Source: Acanthaster planci
Lineage: Eukaryota > Echinodermata > Asteroidea > Valvatida > Acanthasteridae
Assembly: GCF_001949145.1 (NCBI RefSeq)
Contig: NW_019091685.1
Coordinates: 138,818 to 194,958 of the forward strand
DNA length: 56,141 bases
Direction of reading: 5' to 3'
The position numbers and the translations under genes are program-made. This document shows positions 34,401-46,400 of this stretch, in pieces. Position 1 is the first letter of the stretch, and each line of letters starts with the position of its first letter. Below the pieces are notes generated by a model. That model saw only the letters and a program-made list of their open reading frames with translations, was not told where the DNA came from and did not search any database.

Positions 34401-37400
34401 GCTCGTCGATGGAGGCTGCCGCTCCAATGTTGAATTTCTTCTGTCACAGCGCCACAATACGTTGGGATTGCGAAACAGCGTGTTGATCGTTAAGGATAAG
34501 GATAGCTAAACGTATGCGTACGCGTGTCCCTTTGCGTGCGAAGCCTTGCTAATTGAAAAAAAAAGGAAATTCATCCAATAATGATTATCATGGAAAGTCA
34601 TACTACAGTGGTTTCAGCAAGGTAAAGCAATTTTTGATATACTGATGTTGGTCATTAGTAATTGTAATGCAATTTTCAAATCCAATGCAGAAAGGAAATA
34701 ACAACTTTGGTGAAGAATGCGTCAGGAAATACGGGAAAGTCGTTGGGTAAGAATCAAGTAATTTTCAAAGCATTCATGACAGTTAATGAAATTCCCGATC
34801 TCCACCCTATAACTGCACCAAATTGGTGCTCTTTAATGCATCTGCTTCCTTTGGGATGCATGTATTTTTGTTCATACGTTTCTAGATTTTGATACTTGTA
34901 CATTTACTGTGACTAATCCTGCTACAGTAATGCCGCCTTGTGGGCGATAAATAATTTTTGGAAAGGATGGGTTTGAGAGGGGAATGTTAATTTATTTGTT
35001 GAGTTTTTACCTTGCCTGACGTCCATTGTAACACTGTATGCTCAGTGTTTCCCCCGAGAGCGCGTGAAAAAACCACAAGTTTTGCTCAGGTGGGACTCCA
35101 ACCCACGACTTCCTGCTTCCTGGAAATATAAATAGTTGTATGCGGTACCCACTGCTACATCTGACTCGAACCAGCCTGTATACACCAGCAACCTTGGTGG
35201 TCGAGTGGTTAAGATTTTTGCACTAATAAACAGGAAGTCGTGGGTTCGAGTCCCAGTCAAGCACTCTTGTGTTTTTGTTTATTTGGTTTTTTCCCACAAG
35301 CTTTCGGGCAAACACTAAGTATACATGTACAATGTTAAAATATACGTTGGGCAGGGCAAAAAGCCCAAAATTACATTAACTTTTTGGGGGGTTACAGAAT
35401 AATATAATAATAAAGACTTGTAATATGCGCATATCCACCCGCGAGTTTTGGGGGTTTTTTTGTTTTGTTCGGGTATCATTGCAGTCTCACTAAAAAGTAA
35501 AGTGACGCTTAGACAGCATATTAATGAAGATGTTGAATACAGTTTCTCATTTCCTTTTCAGAATATACAAATTGCGCTCCCCGCTTCTCTACGTGTCGGA
35601 TATAGGCATCGTGAAAAAGGTTCTGGTTACCGACTTCAGTAAATTTCCAAATCATTGGGTAAGAAAGAACAACCAACCCAACCCAACAAAACCTAAAAAC
35701 CAAATCTGACACAATACACAAACGTGGGGGCCTGCGCATGCAAGCATTCAAGGACTTTCAGTTGATGTCAAACAATTAAGTTTCTACATTGTGACATGCC
35801 TATTCTTTCCTTATTGTATGCGATTGTGAATCTCATGCTCTGAATATGGCTATTTATTATTCATTGAGTTTACATGGGGGTTACCCGTTGGCCTTGGGAG
35901 TTGTGCAGACACTGGCAAAACTTCCCGAGGAGGACTCCATATGGATGATGTTAAGTAAAGAAACCAAAACCAAAGAAATTGCAGGTCGCATACAATTTGT
36001 GTTCATTCCCAGATGTCAAGGAAAGGGTGGTCACTGAGGAGCAAGGTAATTCAAAGCGGGACAGGCACGAGCTCTTGTGCATCCCGCTTCCTTGTTCTGC
36101 CACAGTCTGCACAATTGTTGTATTGACCTTTTTCTTTTGTTCCCCCTAAATCAACTATGTTTGGTAACAGGACATCCCAGCATTAGGTTTCCCGCTGGAC
36201 AAGGCTTTAACGTACATGAAAGGTCAGCGATGGAAAGACGCTCGTGCAATCGTAACTGCGTCTTTCACGGCAAACAAGCTGAAGCAGGTAAATCGCACCA
36301 ACCACCTGTTCCGTTCCTGAGACGAAAGACCTATGTGTAAATGTATGTTATATGCTGGCGATCTACCCCCTATTCTACTTGTGGTGATCAGTCACACTTA
36401 TTTACAGTAATCGTGCACTCAACAAAATATCTGACAGCGCAGCCTAGAAAAGTTAATTATGTGCGTACAAAGGCGACAAGCCTTGTTGCCTGAAACTGAG
36501 GTATATTGCCGTTGTTCTCCACAAATATAGATGGTGGATATATTCAACGACATCTGTGACCCTCTACTTGAAAACATCGAAAACGCCCACCTCCAAAACA
36601 AACCAATCGACGCAAAGAAGTAAGTATGCTTACGTCAACACTGGTTGCTGTTTGTACTATCGCCACCAAGTGTATCGTGGCAATGGGGATGCTCTACCTG
36701 ATTGAAATCGAACAACCGACCGACCGGTCAACCGACTAACTGACCATACCACAGACTGACTGTCAGAATAACCTTTTGACTGATCAAAAATAAACGAATA
36801 AAAATAAACAATAAAGGTTGATTTAGGGTTTAATATTGTCGCATATTTAGTTTTATTGCCAACATCGCCTTTTCATCAGTAGGATTTTTTATGAAAACAT
36901 TATGCAAAACCGGGTTTTTTTGTAATTGTGTCCTTTGCTCCGGCAAAATAATAGGAAAACGTTGCTTGAGAACATTGATCTTGTTGACGATAATCTAAAT
37001 GAACTGGATGCATATACATACTAATATTCTCGCTGGTCAGCTTAGATTGTTAGTCAAACGGTTAACCAGGCAACCTCCATTTTGAAACGCAACCAACATT
37101 TCATCAGTTAAGTCAATATTTTGTTGTACAGTCCAAAATCCATGGAGTATTGAACAATGGAAAGATATCCAAATACAGAGATACATCTGTAGATTTATTT
37201 GCAGCTTTACCCGTCTGTAATGACATTTGACCATTGTCCCACTTATCTGTTTCAAAAAAAGGAATGATATCTCGAAATATATATCGCCTGCAAGGAAAAT
37301 TGTATCATTGCTTTGGGATTGAAAGTTAACATTGTAGGCTATTCAGCCAGGTGTGTTGTGTTCAAATTTTTTGTTTTCCTTATGCTGTGGAACGATACAG

Positions 37401-40400
37401 TTTTGGAAACATTTTTCATGCAACATTAGAAAGCCAATGTTTCCATTAACTCAGAAACATGCATGGTGGAAATCTTGAACTTCTATTTTCCAAAATGGCC
37501 CCCATCAAAACTGTCCATCGCATACCTTGCCTTCTAGATGACCTAAGACCTTGACTTCTGCGTGCACTGTTATTCATGAAACTGAGCTACCCATGGCAAA
37601 TAACGCTTTATGAACAGCAGTCATCTTGAAGTGCCACAAAATGGAGGCAGTTTTGAACAGGGTTATTCAACAAAGCATCCCCCTAGACAGCCTAGTTCCT
37701 CCATTCTCTGGGTATTCCGACATTTTTTGGTCCAAAGCTCAGATTGAGCAATCAGAAATTCAACAGCGATCGCTACAACTATAGAGGAAGGACACAGAAG
37801 GGGCTGCAACTCAGGCACTTCAAAGTGTTCAATGACGGTCGCTGCCGAGTCAGACAAATAATAGAAAACATTCCAAAATGCCTGATTACTGCCTGCATCA
37901 TAGCAGGACAAGTTGGGCCAGTAATATCCTAGCAATAGTTGTAGTTTTTGCTTGCAACTAAATACAAATTATTGCTGTGACCAGGAAATACAGAGAGNNN
38001 NNNNNNNNNNNNNNNNNNNNNNNNNNNNNNNNNNNNNNNNNNNNNNNNNNNNNNNNNNNNNNNNNNNNNNNNNNNNNNNNNNNNNNNNNNNNNNNNNNNN
38101 NNNNNNNNNNNNNNNNNNNNNNNNNNNNNNNNNNNNNNNNNNNNNNNNNNNNNNNNNNNNNNNNNNNNNNNNNNNNNNNNNNNNNNNNNNNNNNNNNNNN
38201 NNNNNNNNNNNNNNNNNNNNNNNNNNNNNNNNNNNNNNNNNNNNNNNNNNNNNNNNNNNNNNNNNNNNNNNNNNNNNNNNNNNNNNNNNNNNNNNNNNNN
38301 NNNNNNNNNNNNNNNNNNNNNNNNNNNNNNNNNNNNNNNNNNNNNNNNNNNNNNNNNNNNNNNNNNNNNNNNNNNNNNNNNNNNNNNNNNNNNNNNNNNN
38401 NNNNNNNNNNNNNNNNNNNNNNNNNNNNNNNNNNNNNNNNNNNNNNNNNNNNNNNNNNNNNNNNNNNNNNNNNNNNNNNNNNNNNNNNNNNNNNNNNNNN
38501 NNNNNNNNNNNNNCCCTGGTATTAGACCTACTTTTGCCATCGTAAATAAACTTTTCCAATTTTTATACACTATACCATTATCAAGGCAAAGTTTGTAATT
38601 TTATTCTCCTCCGTCCAGTACATCGATCAGTGTTCAAAGACTTGGTACGAATTTGGCTAAGAAATATTGACTTTTATTGGAAAGCTAAGTTCATAGGTAA
38701 CAAAATGCGCTATTTTCATCACAGGGAGTGATCGTGAAATCTAATAAAATACCCTCTTTTGTACAAATGCCATAATAAAAATGATTCATACCAAAAATCT
38801 TGTAGCTACTTATTCCCAAAATAACTCCAAAATAAAGAGCTCATTAAGGGCAATGACTGCACATAGACTTAGGGCACACAGTGTAATGCAAGCAACTGCA
38901 CAAACATATAATTTGATATTGTCATGAGATCTTTCTAAGCACCAACAAGTGCGTGAATATTGAATTTCCTAGAGATTAATCTGGTAAGACGCCCTAACTG
39001 CGGTGGCACCGCACTCGCACATTCTTCAGCTTGACGCGCGTGCATGTGGCAAACCACTATACCCTATTGGTCGAAGAGGCATGTAACGTGCCCGTACCAC
39101 TTGTCCACGAGCGTTGCACCACCGCAGTAATGGCTTCTACTTCCATTTGAAGCAAGATATGGGACGGAGCGAACCCCCCCCGCCTTTGTGTTGGTCATTG
39201 TTTGATCGGAATCTCAGGAAATCTTTACAGATTTCTAGGGAGGATGTGTTAGGTAACAATAGTATAGAGTAAGGGGGAGGGATACCCCTCCGTCCCATAT
39301 CTTGCCTGGGATATCTAATTCAGGTGGTCGGACTACACTGTACCTAAGTACACAAAGTTTTAAGGTTGTAGATTACAAGTGACAAATCGCAGCGGCGATC
39401 AAAGGGTACAACAGAGTTTCGCGGTCGTGGAACAGATGGTAGGTAACAAGCTTTTGGCGGCGCTCTGGCTATGACATGCCAGGCATGCAAGAAAGCGGGA
39501 ATTGGCCAGATGTTCCAGCCCGTGCAGTTCAAACTCCTTCTGTGTCCTTCCTCTATGCTACAACAGATGCCACTACATTTTTTCTTTTTATGTGACTTTC
39601 AAGCAGCCTTCAATTCAGTGCTAGAATATCAAAGTTGTGCGGCATCAAACAGAGTGAGTTTCAATAAAATGAAACCCTTTTCGCGGAAATAATTTTTTTT
39701 CAAATCATTGATCCGTGAATTTTCTAAAACAGACAAAAGCTACTGTGGCGAGGCATCCAGTTGTACCCGTGATAACAGTAATGTCGCCTCCTTGTCAGAA
39801 GGAAATAACGTAGTTAGGCAATATTATCAGTATCCAAATGCAACATTCCAGTTTATTTAGACCTGCGTGTAGCCGGGCTAGCACACAAATCACATGGTTC
39901 TGCGTCCTTCCTCTTTGCTCCTATCGACTGTTTTGAATAGTCCACTGAATAAACCTGTACATTATCGCGTTTGGTGGACACACTAGTAGGAGGCTGTCCT
40001 TTGATATATCATTTCAATTTGGGTGCGGATCAAGGGGGGGGGCGTCTAACCCCACCCCACTCTAACAACAAAAAACAAGGGTAAAAATTCAGAAAACAAT
40101 AACAATAAAGGAATTAAGTGTCCAAAGAAAAAGTATTCGACATACTGCGTAAGTACCGATGCATACTCCTCACCGTTTTTCAGCTGAAGTTGCAGTAAAC
40201 ACCGAACTTTTAGGCTGAGTTCGGGCGGCTTGTTCTCATATGTTCACGAACAGCTCAATTTTTTTGTTTATGGATTGACCGCTCGAACGCTGGGAACGTA
40301 CAACCAGTTATCGTTACTAGTTGTTTGTAACAAGCAACATACAACATGGCGGCGTCCTTGTGTATTCTTCGAGAGTTAATGTTTGGCTAACTTTTTTTTC

Positions 40401-43400
40401 TATTAAAACATAATTTCTGTTATGGAAAACGTTGATTTTGCAAAACTTTCTATTGTCTCCAGCTTTGTAAAGCCATCTCGATAGTTTTATGGCTTTTCAT
40501 AAATCAAATCTCACGATTTTCCTGTGCGTTCGTGTAAAACCCTGACGAGAAGGCAGTGTGAACCTGTTCAAAGAACAGTGTTCTTGTGTCGTGTTCCCGC
40601 CGTTCGAGCTCGAGAACACGAAACCCAGGTCAAGAACAAACCGCGCGAACTCGACCAAAGTGTAAAGCTGCAATGTGTTTTTCTTAGACATGAATTTTTC
40701 TTCAACTTTGCATTCCGCTTAAATGTATTAAATTCCTTTTACTTTCGTATTTGGTTAAATCAACTGAAAAGTGCACTTTTTAATAAACAGTTTTCATTAT
40801 CAATACTTTGGGTACAAAAACTGAGGGCGCTGTTGCTATGAAGTCATCTGGGGAGACCTAGGCTTTTCTGTCTAAGCTGTGAACCCAGAATTTGCTTGCT
40901 GAAAACATTTCTGAGAGAGGGAGTCAGGTTGACGTAGTGTTTCTTTCCTCCTCTTCCACCGTCTCCGTCCACATATGGATTTTGTTTTCAGTCCCTACCT
41001 GAGTCTCTGAGTTTTCCCCAAATTCATCCAGGGTTTTCCATCCCATGTTTAAAACCGAACATTTCGTCATTGTCTTCTTCATTCATTATCATACGGCAGT
41101 TGGCGCTGAGTGCGCTGTTGGACGAACAGAAAAAAAATGTATCTGCAAAGAAGATGAGTTGAGTCCAGCAAAATCTACAAGGAAGGTCTTGGAACCAAGA
41201 TTACAAGTCTCGACTACTAAACCTTTGCATGTCTTGCGCAATGTCATAATATTCAGCTGATCTTTTTCATATTATATCTAATCAAGAGTCTTTTCATATA
41301 TCTAATCAAGAGTCTTTTTGAGTTTCGTCCTGCAAAACATCGTGGCGATCACTCTGGGTTTGGACGTCTCGTGTCAAAAAAACCTTGACCATCCGTTCGT
41401 GAGACGGATCCAGAGAGCATTCAACCCAACTTTGTTCACACTGATCCCGAGTAAGTTTTTAATTATTTCTAATAACTTTTGAACCCTTTTGTATTTTGTG
41501 ACAAAAACGTGGGACAAAGTGACAAAATGCAAAACCGAAACACAAAACCAATATTCTGATATAACCAATATTCTGGGCGGTAAGATTCCTATGTACTTAC
41601 TTTACAGTAAGATATTTCAAGATAATTCGACAGTCCTGTTTTTGAGATCTTACAAATCCTATAGGCCTACCCTGCCATTCAAATTAAAGCTGACGGGCGT
41701 TAAAGTACTCAGACTACTGATGTGCTGAGCACTAGGGCCCATACAAAAACCGGCATTATTTTTGGTAAACAATATTAATGGGTCGATTTCTACGCTCAAG
41801 TTCATTAATATTTTGCCATCCCCATGGGCTTTTGTGATCATGCAGATATTTTTATAAATCACTAAATTGGGACTTCTGGCGTCTACCTCGGCCTACGCTG
41901 TTCACGAAGACCTCAAACCTGTGGCCCTGTTTTGCATAGAGGCGGGTGGCTACATTGAGAGCTGAGAGCATAGTTTTGGGGATGTTTTCGGCGAAGAGCG
42001 AATACAAAACATGTTTTGCTGACCCCTATAAAAAGGAAACAAAAGTTAACTTCTGGCCCTAATCCTGAATTTAAAAAAAAAAGCTGAAGGCCTACCTCTC
42101 CCTGAGAGTCACCAGGCGGCACTATTTATGCCTGCAATATTTTCTACAGGCGTGTATGCCGTGTTGTGCAACCTTATGACACACTTTTCTATGGAAGGAC
42201 GTCATATTTGTTGATGTTTGATACCCATTATTAGTATCGGTCTATTAGCATGGATTCTGGCGAATGTGCTCGGACTAATATTGAGTTTCGCACTAATGAT
42301 TCTTGGTATCGACGGTCGATACACGGACCATATCGAGATAGTACCTGTATTTCTTCAGTGTATCTAGACGCCTTCGCTTTTAGTTCATTTGCCACATAAT
42401 TCAAGAAAAGGCATACGTTTTATTAATGTGTGAGGCTGCTCTAAATGCACGATGGGAGCGGCACATCGACAGTGGTTACAAGTCAAAGAGTTGATAGTAT
42501 AAAAAAAAACAATTCTGAGTGGGTGTGTGTGTGTGCACTTGAATCACAGTAGTAATATTGTCCTTTGATAAAGCAATCGCTGCCTTATTCATGTTTACAT
42601 TTTATTTCCATGATTTGAAATAAGTAACAATCAGCATAGCAACAATCAGTAGGACGAGTTGGGCAAAGTTAATGTCTGCATTTACAGCCATCAATTAATG
42701 TTTACCGTCCAAAGCTACATCAACTTCGGAATTGTTTTAACTAGTCCATGCATCATCCATTGCTTTATCAGCCTATAGCATAGTGAACTTGATCCACTTT
42801 CGTCCAGTTTACAGCAGATGGTACCCTGCACACATATTTAACCACAGATATGGCTTATCCAACGGGGGGGGCAATGAATGTTTTCTTTTGGATTTTTGTT
42901 TGTTTGTTTGTTTGTTTTTTACAAAGAATACTTCATAGGTGACTAGGAAGAAAATAATTCCGTATATATATTGTGAAATGAAAGAGCCAAAACCCTCAGA
43001 TAACAACACCAGCATATAAAAACAAGGATGTCGAGACCCTGGGTACTTCAATTTCAGTGATTTTTTTCTCCCTTACATCATGTTGCACGAGCGAGAAGCT
43101 GCATTGGTTTTTGAAATTGCCTCCACCCACCACCAAAAGCTAGATACGCCGTGTCTTTAAGTGTAACTTCAAATACAGTCACTTGTTGGAAATATTTTAG
43201 GCTTCGAGATATTAAGTAACATTATGGACCATAATTGTCTGTAATTGATCCAGCGTCTACTGCTTTGTAGGTACACGTTCACATGTGCGTTTTGCGGAAA
43301 TGTGAGAATGTTTAAATGGTACATACATATTGGTTGTTATTTGCCACCTGTTTTCACAAAAATGGGATAAGAAGTTTCTTCTATTTTTTTCTCCGTTAGA

Positions 43401-46400
43401 AGCGGCGAAAAGGGGCTGCGGCACGGTGCTCTGTCCTCGTTCGGGAACTGAATATGTGTTCAATGGGAAATCGGAACCATTGCGTAAAATAAAAGAAATA
43501 ACAATAAATAAAAAGGACACCACCAGAACGAAGTTTAAGTACAGGTGGAGTCAGCCAAATATATAAAAATCATTATTCATCACAAATGACCATTCACTCT
43601 TTCTTGGTCCAAGTCAACATAAGCCATAGACCCCAGATATGTATACTAAAATGACGCGAGTATGACAACATTGAGTTCTAAATTACAATTGTTTTTACGT
43701 CTAAAGTAACATATCTTTCAGCTGTGTCTCATAAACTCAAACGTAGTTTTAGTGTTTGTACTGTGGGACAGACATATTCTGGGGAAGCGTTCGTTGCCCG
43801 ATCTTTATACTGCCATGGTTACCTGGAGGTCAAAGTTGGGCGAGTCGTAAATGTCCCGTATTTACATATTAAACCGTTATCCTCTATCTTCTGAACGGTT
43901 CATGGTATTAACCTGCAATCTGGTGCAATGCATTAATGTTGATACTTAAATGTGAGTTTTGCACACTTCAGTTTAAGGTGGAGACACTTCAGTGTTGGTG
44001 TATAAAATATCAAATTAGAAAAGAACTGAATAAGACGCAGACTTGTATCAAATCACGAGATTTTGAGTCCGAGTCCATACAAGTCTAATAAGAAGCCGTG
44101 TTCATATTTTAGTTGACCTAATATACTGTCTGGTTGACCTAATCGGGTTGAACATTTTGAATTGGAAACACAAAATTGGACGTGCAATAACTTAATATGC
44201 ATTTAACTCAAGAACAAGCATTTTTGATATCAAACCAAATTACCTACATATGTTGGGGGTTGGAAGTGTGTCAAAAATAATACCATTAGCAACGATGAAA
44301 GGGTGCCTTTTGCAAACTATCAAAGGAAAATTTACTTTTTTATTCACTGGCGACATCATTCTCTTTGTGGATGAAGCCGGTGTTCCTCAAAATTGCATAG
44401 ACAGAGTGGCCAGAGGAAACTTACAGACATTTGACGAAAAAGTCAGTTTAATGGTTGGACGAAAAAAAAAAACCAAAACGCAAACGGGATCAGATCTCAA
44501 CGTAAAACCCAATCTACGGACCGACGGAGTCATAAGAGATGATCAGCTGTTTCCCATTTACTTAGGTCTAACCTCATGGGCTTAAATCCGGGGGCATAGG
44601 GGTATCCATTTATTGGCAACCAGGGCAAACAATAACACCTTCGCCATCTCAGCGTAGCCTCTAAAAGCTGTCTCAATGTATTCTTTTTCTTGTATGTCCT
44701 TCCCTTGAAATCTTCTTTTTAACCTGTAGTACTTTTCCCGCCGCTTGGCCCACTTTTTGAACTGATGGGAGCCAACATAATCCCAAATGAGTCGGTTGAG
44801 TTCTTCAAGAAAGTCATCCACCAGTCTCTTGAAGGAGGAGACATGATACAACAGTGTGGGGGCAAGGGTCACAACAAGGTTAGCAGTATAAAAAGTGCAT
44901 GTAAATATGAAATAAATCAATTAATAACAGGACGTTATTCCAGCCGCGTCAGCACCCTTGACAATACGTTCATTTCTTTTAAGAATTGAACAACTGGCCT
45001 CTGCATAGACATATTGCACCGTGCCTTTGAGGCAACGGAAGACTCGTTTCCAATGCTACATTAGCACATTTGTCAGTGAGTTGCCTATAACTTGTTGCAA
45101 CAGAGTCCCCAGTCTAAATTCCTCAATGACCATTAACACAGTGGTGTATTTTGCAGACAAATTTAAAGAACAAGTTACTCGACCTGTTGCCGATTTGTTT
45201 GTTTTTATAGGAATTGGAAGCGCCCTAATGTTGTTCACAGTATTACCACCTGAGGGGGTAACACATTTGGACAAAATTGAACTTTCTGCAGTTTAAAATC
45301 AGCAACCCAAGAAAGTTGTTCGCACTTTTTAAAAAGGAAATGTGTCCAGAGTAAGGCGAAATGTTCCCCTGGGTGCATCGGTGCCCTTGGTTTATTTTAA
45401 AAAGGCTCTCGAATTGGAAGTTTAAGTATAAATGTGGAATGTAAAATTTATATTTGCAAAGCAAATTATAACATTGGTTTTGTTTAACATGCAGTACACC
45501 GCCATGATTGAAGAAATCTACAAATACACCGACCTTCCGGACACTCTTCCACCTCCTGAGCAGACTGGTAAGCCGAAGAGACTCACCTACAAGGAGTTTC
45601 TGGGCGGGGTAAGCCATCATTTAGAGACTAGCTTTTTAGGTCCTTTAGCAAGTAATGGTTCCAAAGAACCATTCAGAAAAGAAACAAAAACATATCTGAG
45701 CACTGAACGGGAGGAGGATCGAATGTTATGATTGTGAATTATGATTTCACCAGTTGATATATCTCTAATGGAGGTTGGTGAGGCTCCAAAGCGACTCATG
45801 ATTAAGTCAAAAGGAATCTAGTGTACCTTGAAATCTCAACTCTAGTATTTCCAAAAATTGAAACGAGGGAGTATAGCCTCTAAACTGAGTTAGCCACTCC
45901 ATATGAAGGCTCAAGGGAAAACTCAATATTGTTGTGTATATTCTTATGAACCTTTCACTCAAACTCCTCTTGCCCCAAGTTCTAACTATTGTTATCTTGA
46001 CCATTCAAAATTCAAAGAGAAAATAACACTCTTTGGTCTTTTAAAATATCATACAAAATGTGCATAATTGTAGGTTACTTGGTAAAATCACAAGCGACTG
46101 CCGAATAACCCTTGAGCATCTTGCTTGACAGAACATACTTAACAGACTTATTCAATCTATACAATATTTCCACATAGAGGGCGGCTCTTTTGAGAAAACA
46201 GAAATTTCGTTCACTTTTTTGACAATGGTGGACCGAATGTCGCTTAATACCATATCTGTTATTAGGTGCCACTTTTAGTGGTTTGTACTAATGCTTCAGG
46301 AGTCTGAATAAACGAGTAATACTGAGCAGGTATGAGGTATAAATAAAAAAGAGAATGAATTCGTTCGAAATTACATTTTCTTAATGACGAGGGGTGTTCT

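Larger units (their letters stand above)
31003..34549. mobile_element. PIF/Harbinger transposon in P450 intron 2
   Basis: About 3.5 kb with two opposed genes, as in this superfamily: a SANT/Myb-like accessory gene on the plus strand (31806-32765) and a DDE transposase on the minus strand (33375-34398). Candidate ends are GGGAGTTTTTGCACGC at 31005 and, on the complement, GCAAGGCTTCGCACGC at 34549. Each is followed inward by an ACGTTTAGC block. A TAA trinucleotide lies at both borders (31000-31002 and 34550-34552), fitting a 3-bp TWA target duplication. The terminal repeats are imperfect, so the exact borders are approximate. Confidence 0.75.

Noticed and set aside
35190-35265. Possible functional tRNA gene
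   Set aside because: A and B boxes are good, but the anticodon region does not fold and a shared 3' tail follows, so it is a SINE head.
37663-37935. 90-codon minus-strand open frame in P450 intron 6
   Set aside because: No family was recognised and no splice context seen; kept only as intron sequence.
37929-38570. Four open frames across the N run
   Set aside because: They exist only because unknown bases contain no stop codons.
44582-44920. 112-codon open frame on the minus strand
   Set aside because: It is the antisense shadow of P450 exon 8, whose plus-strand reading fits both neighbouring exons in phase and in motif content.
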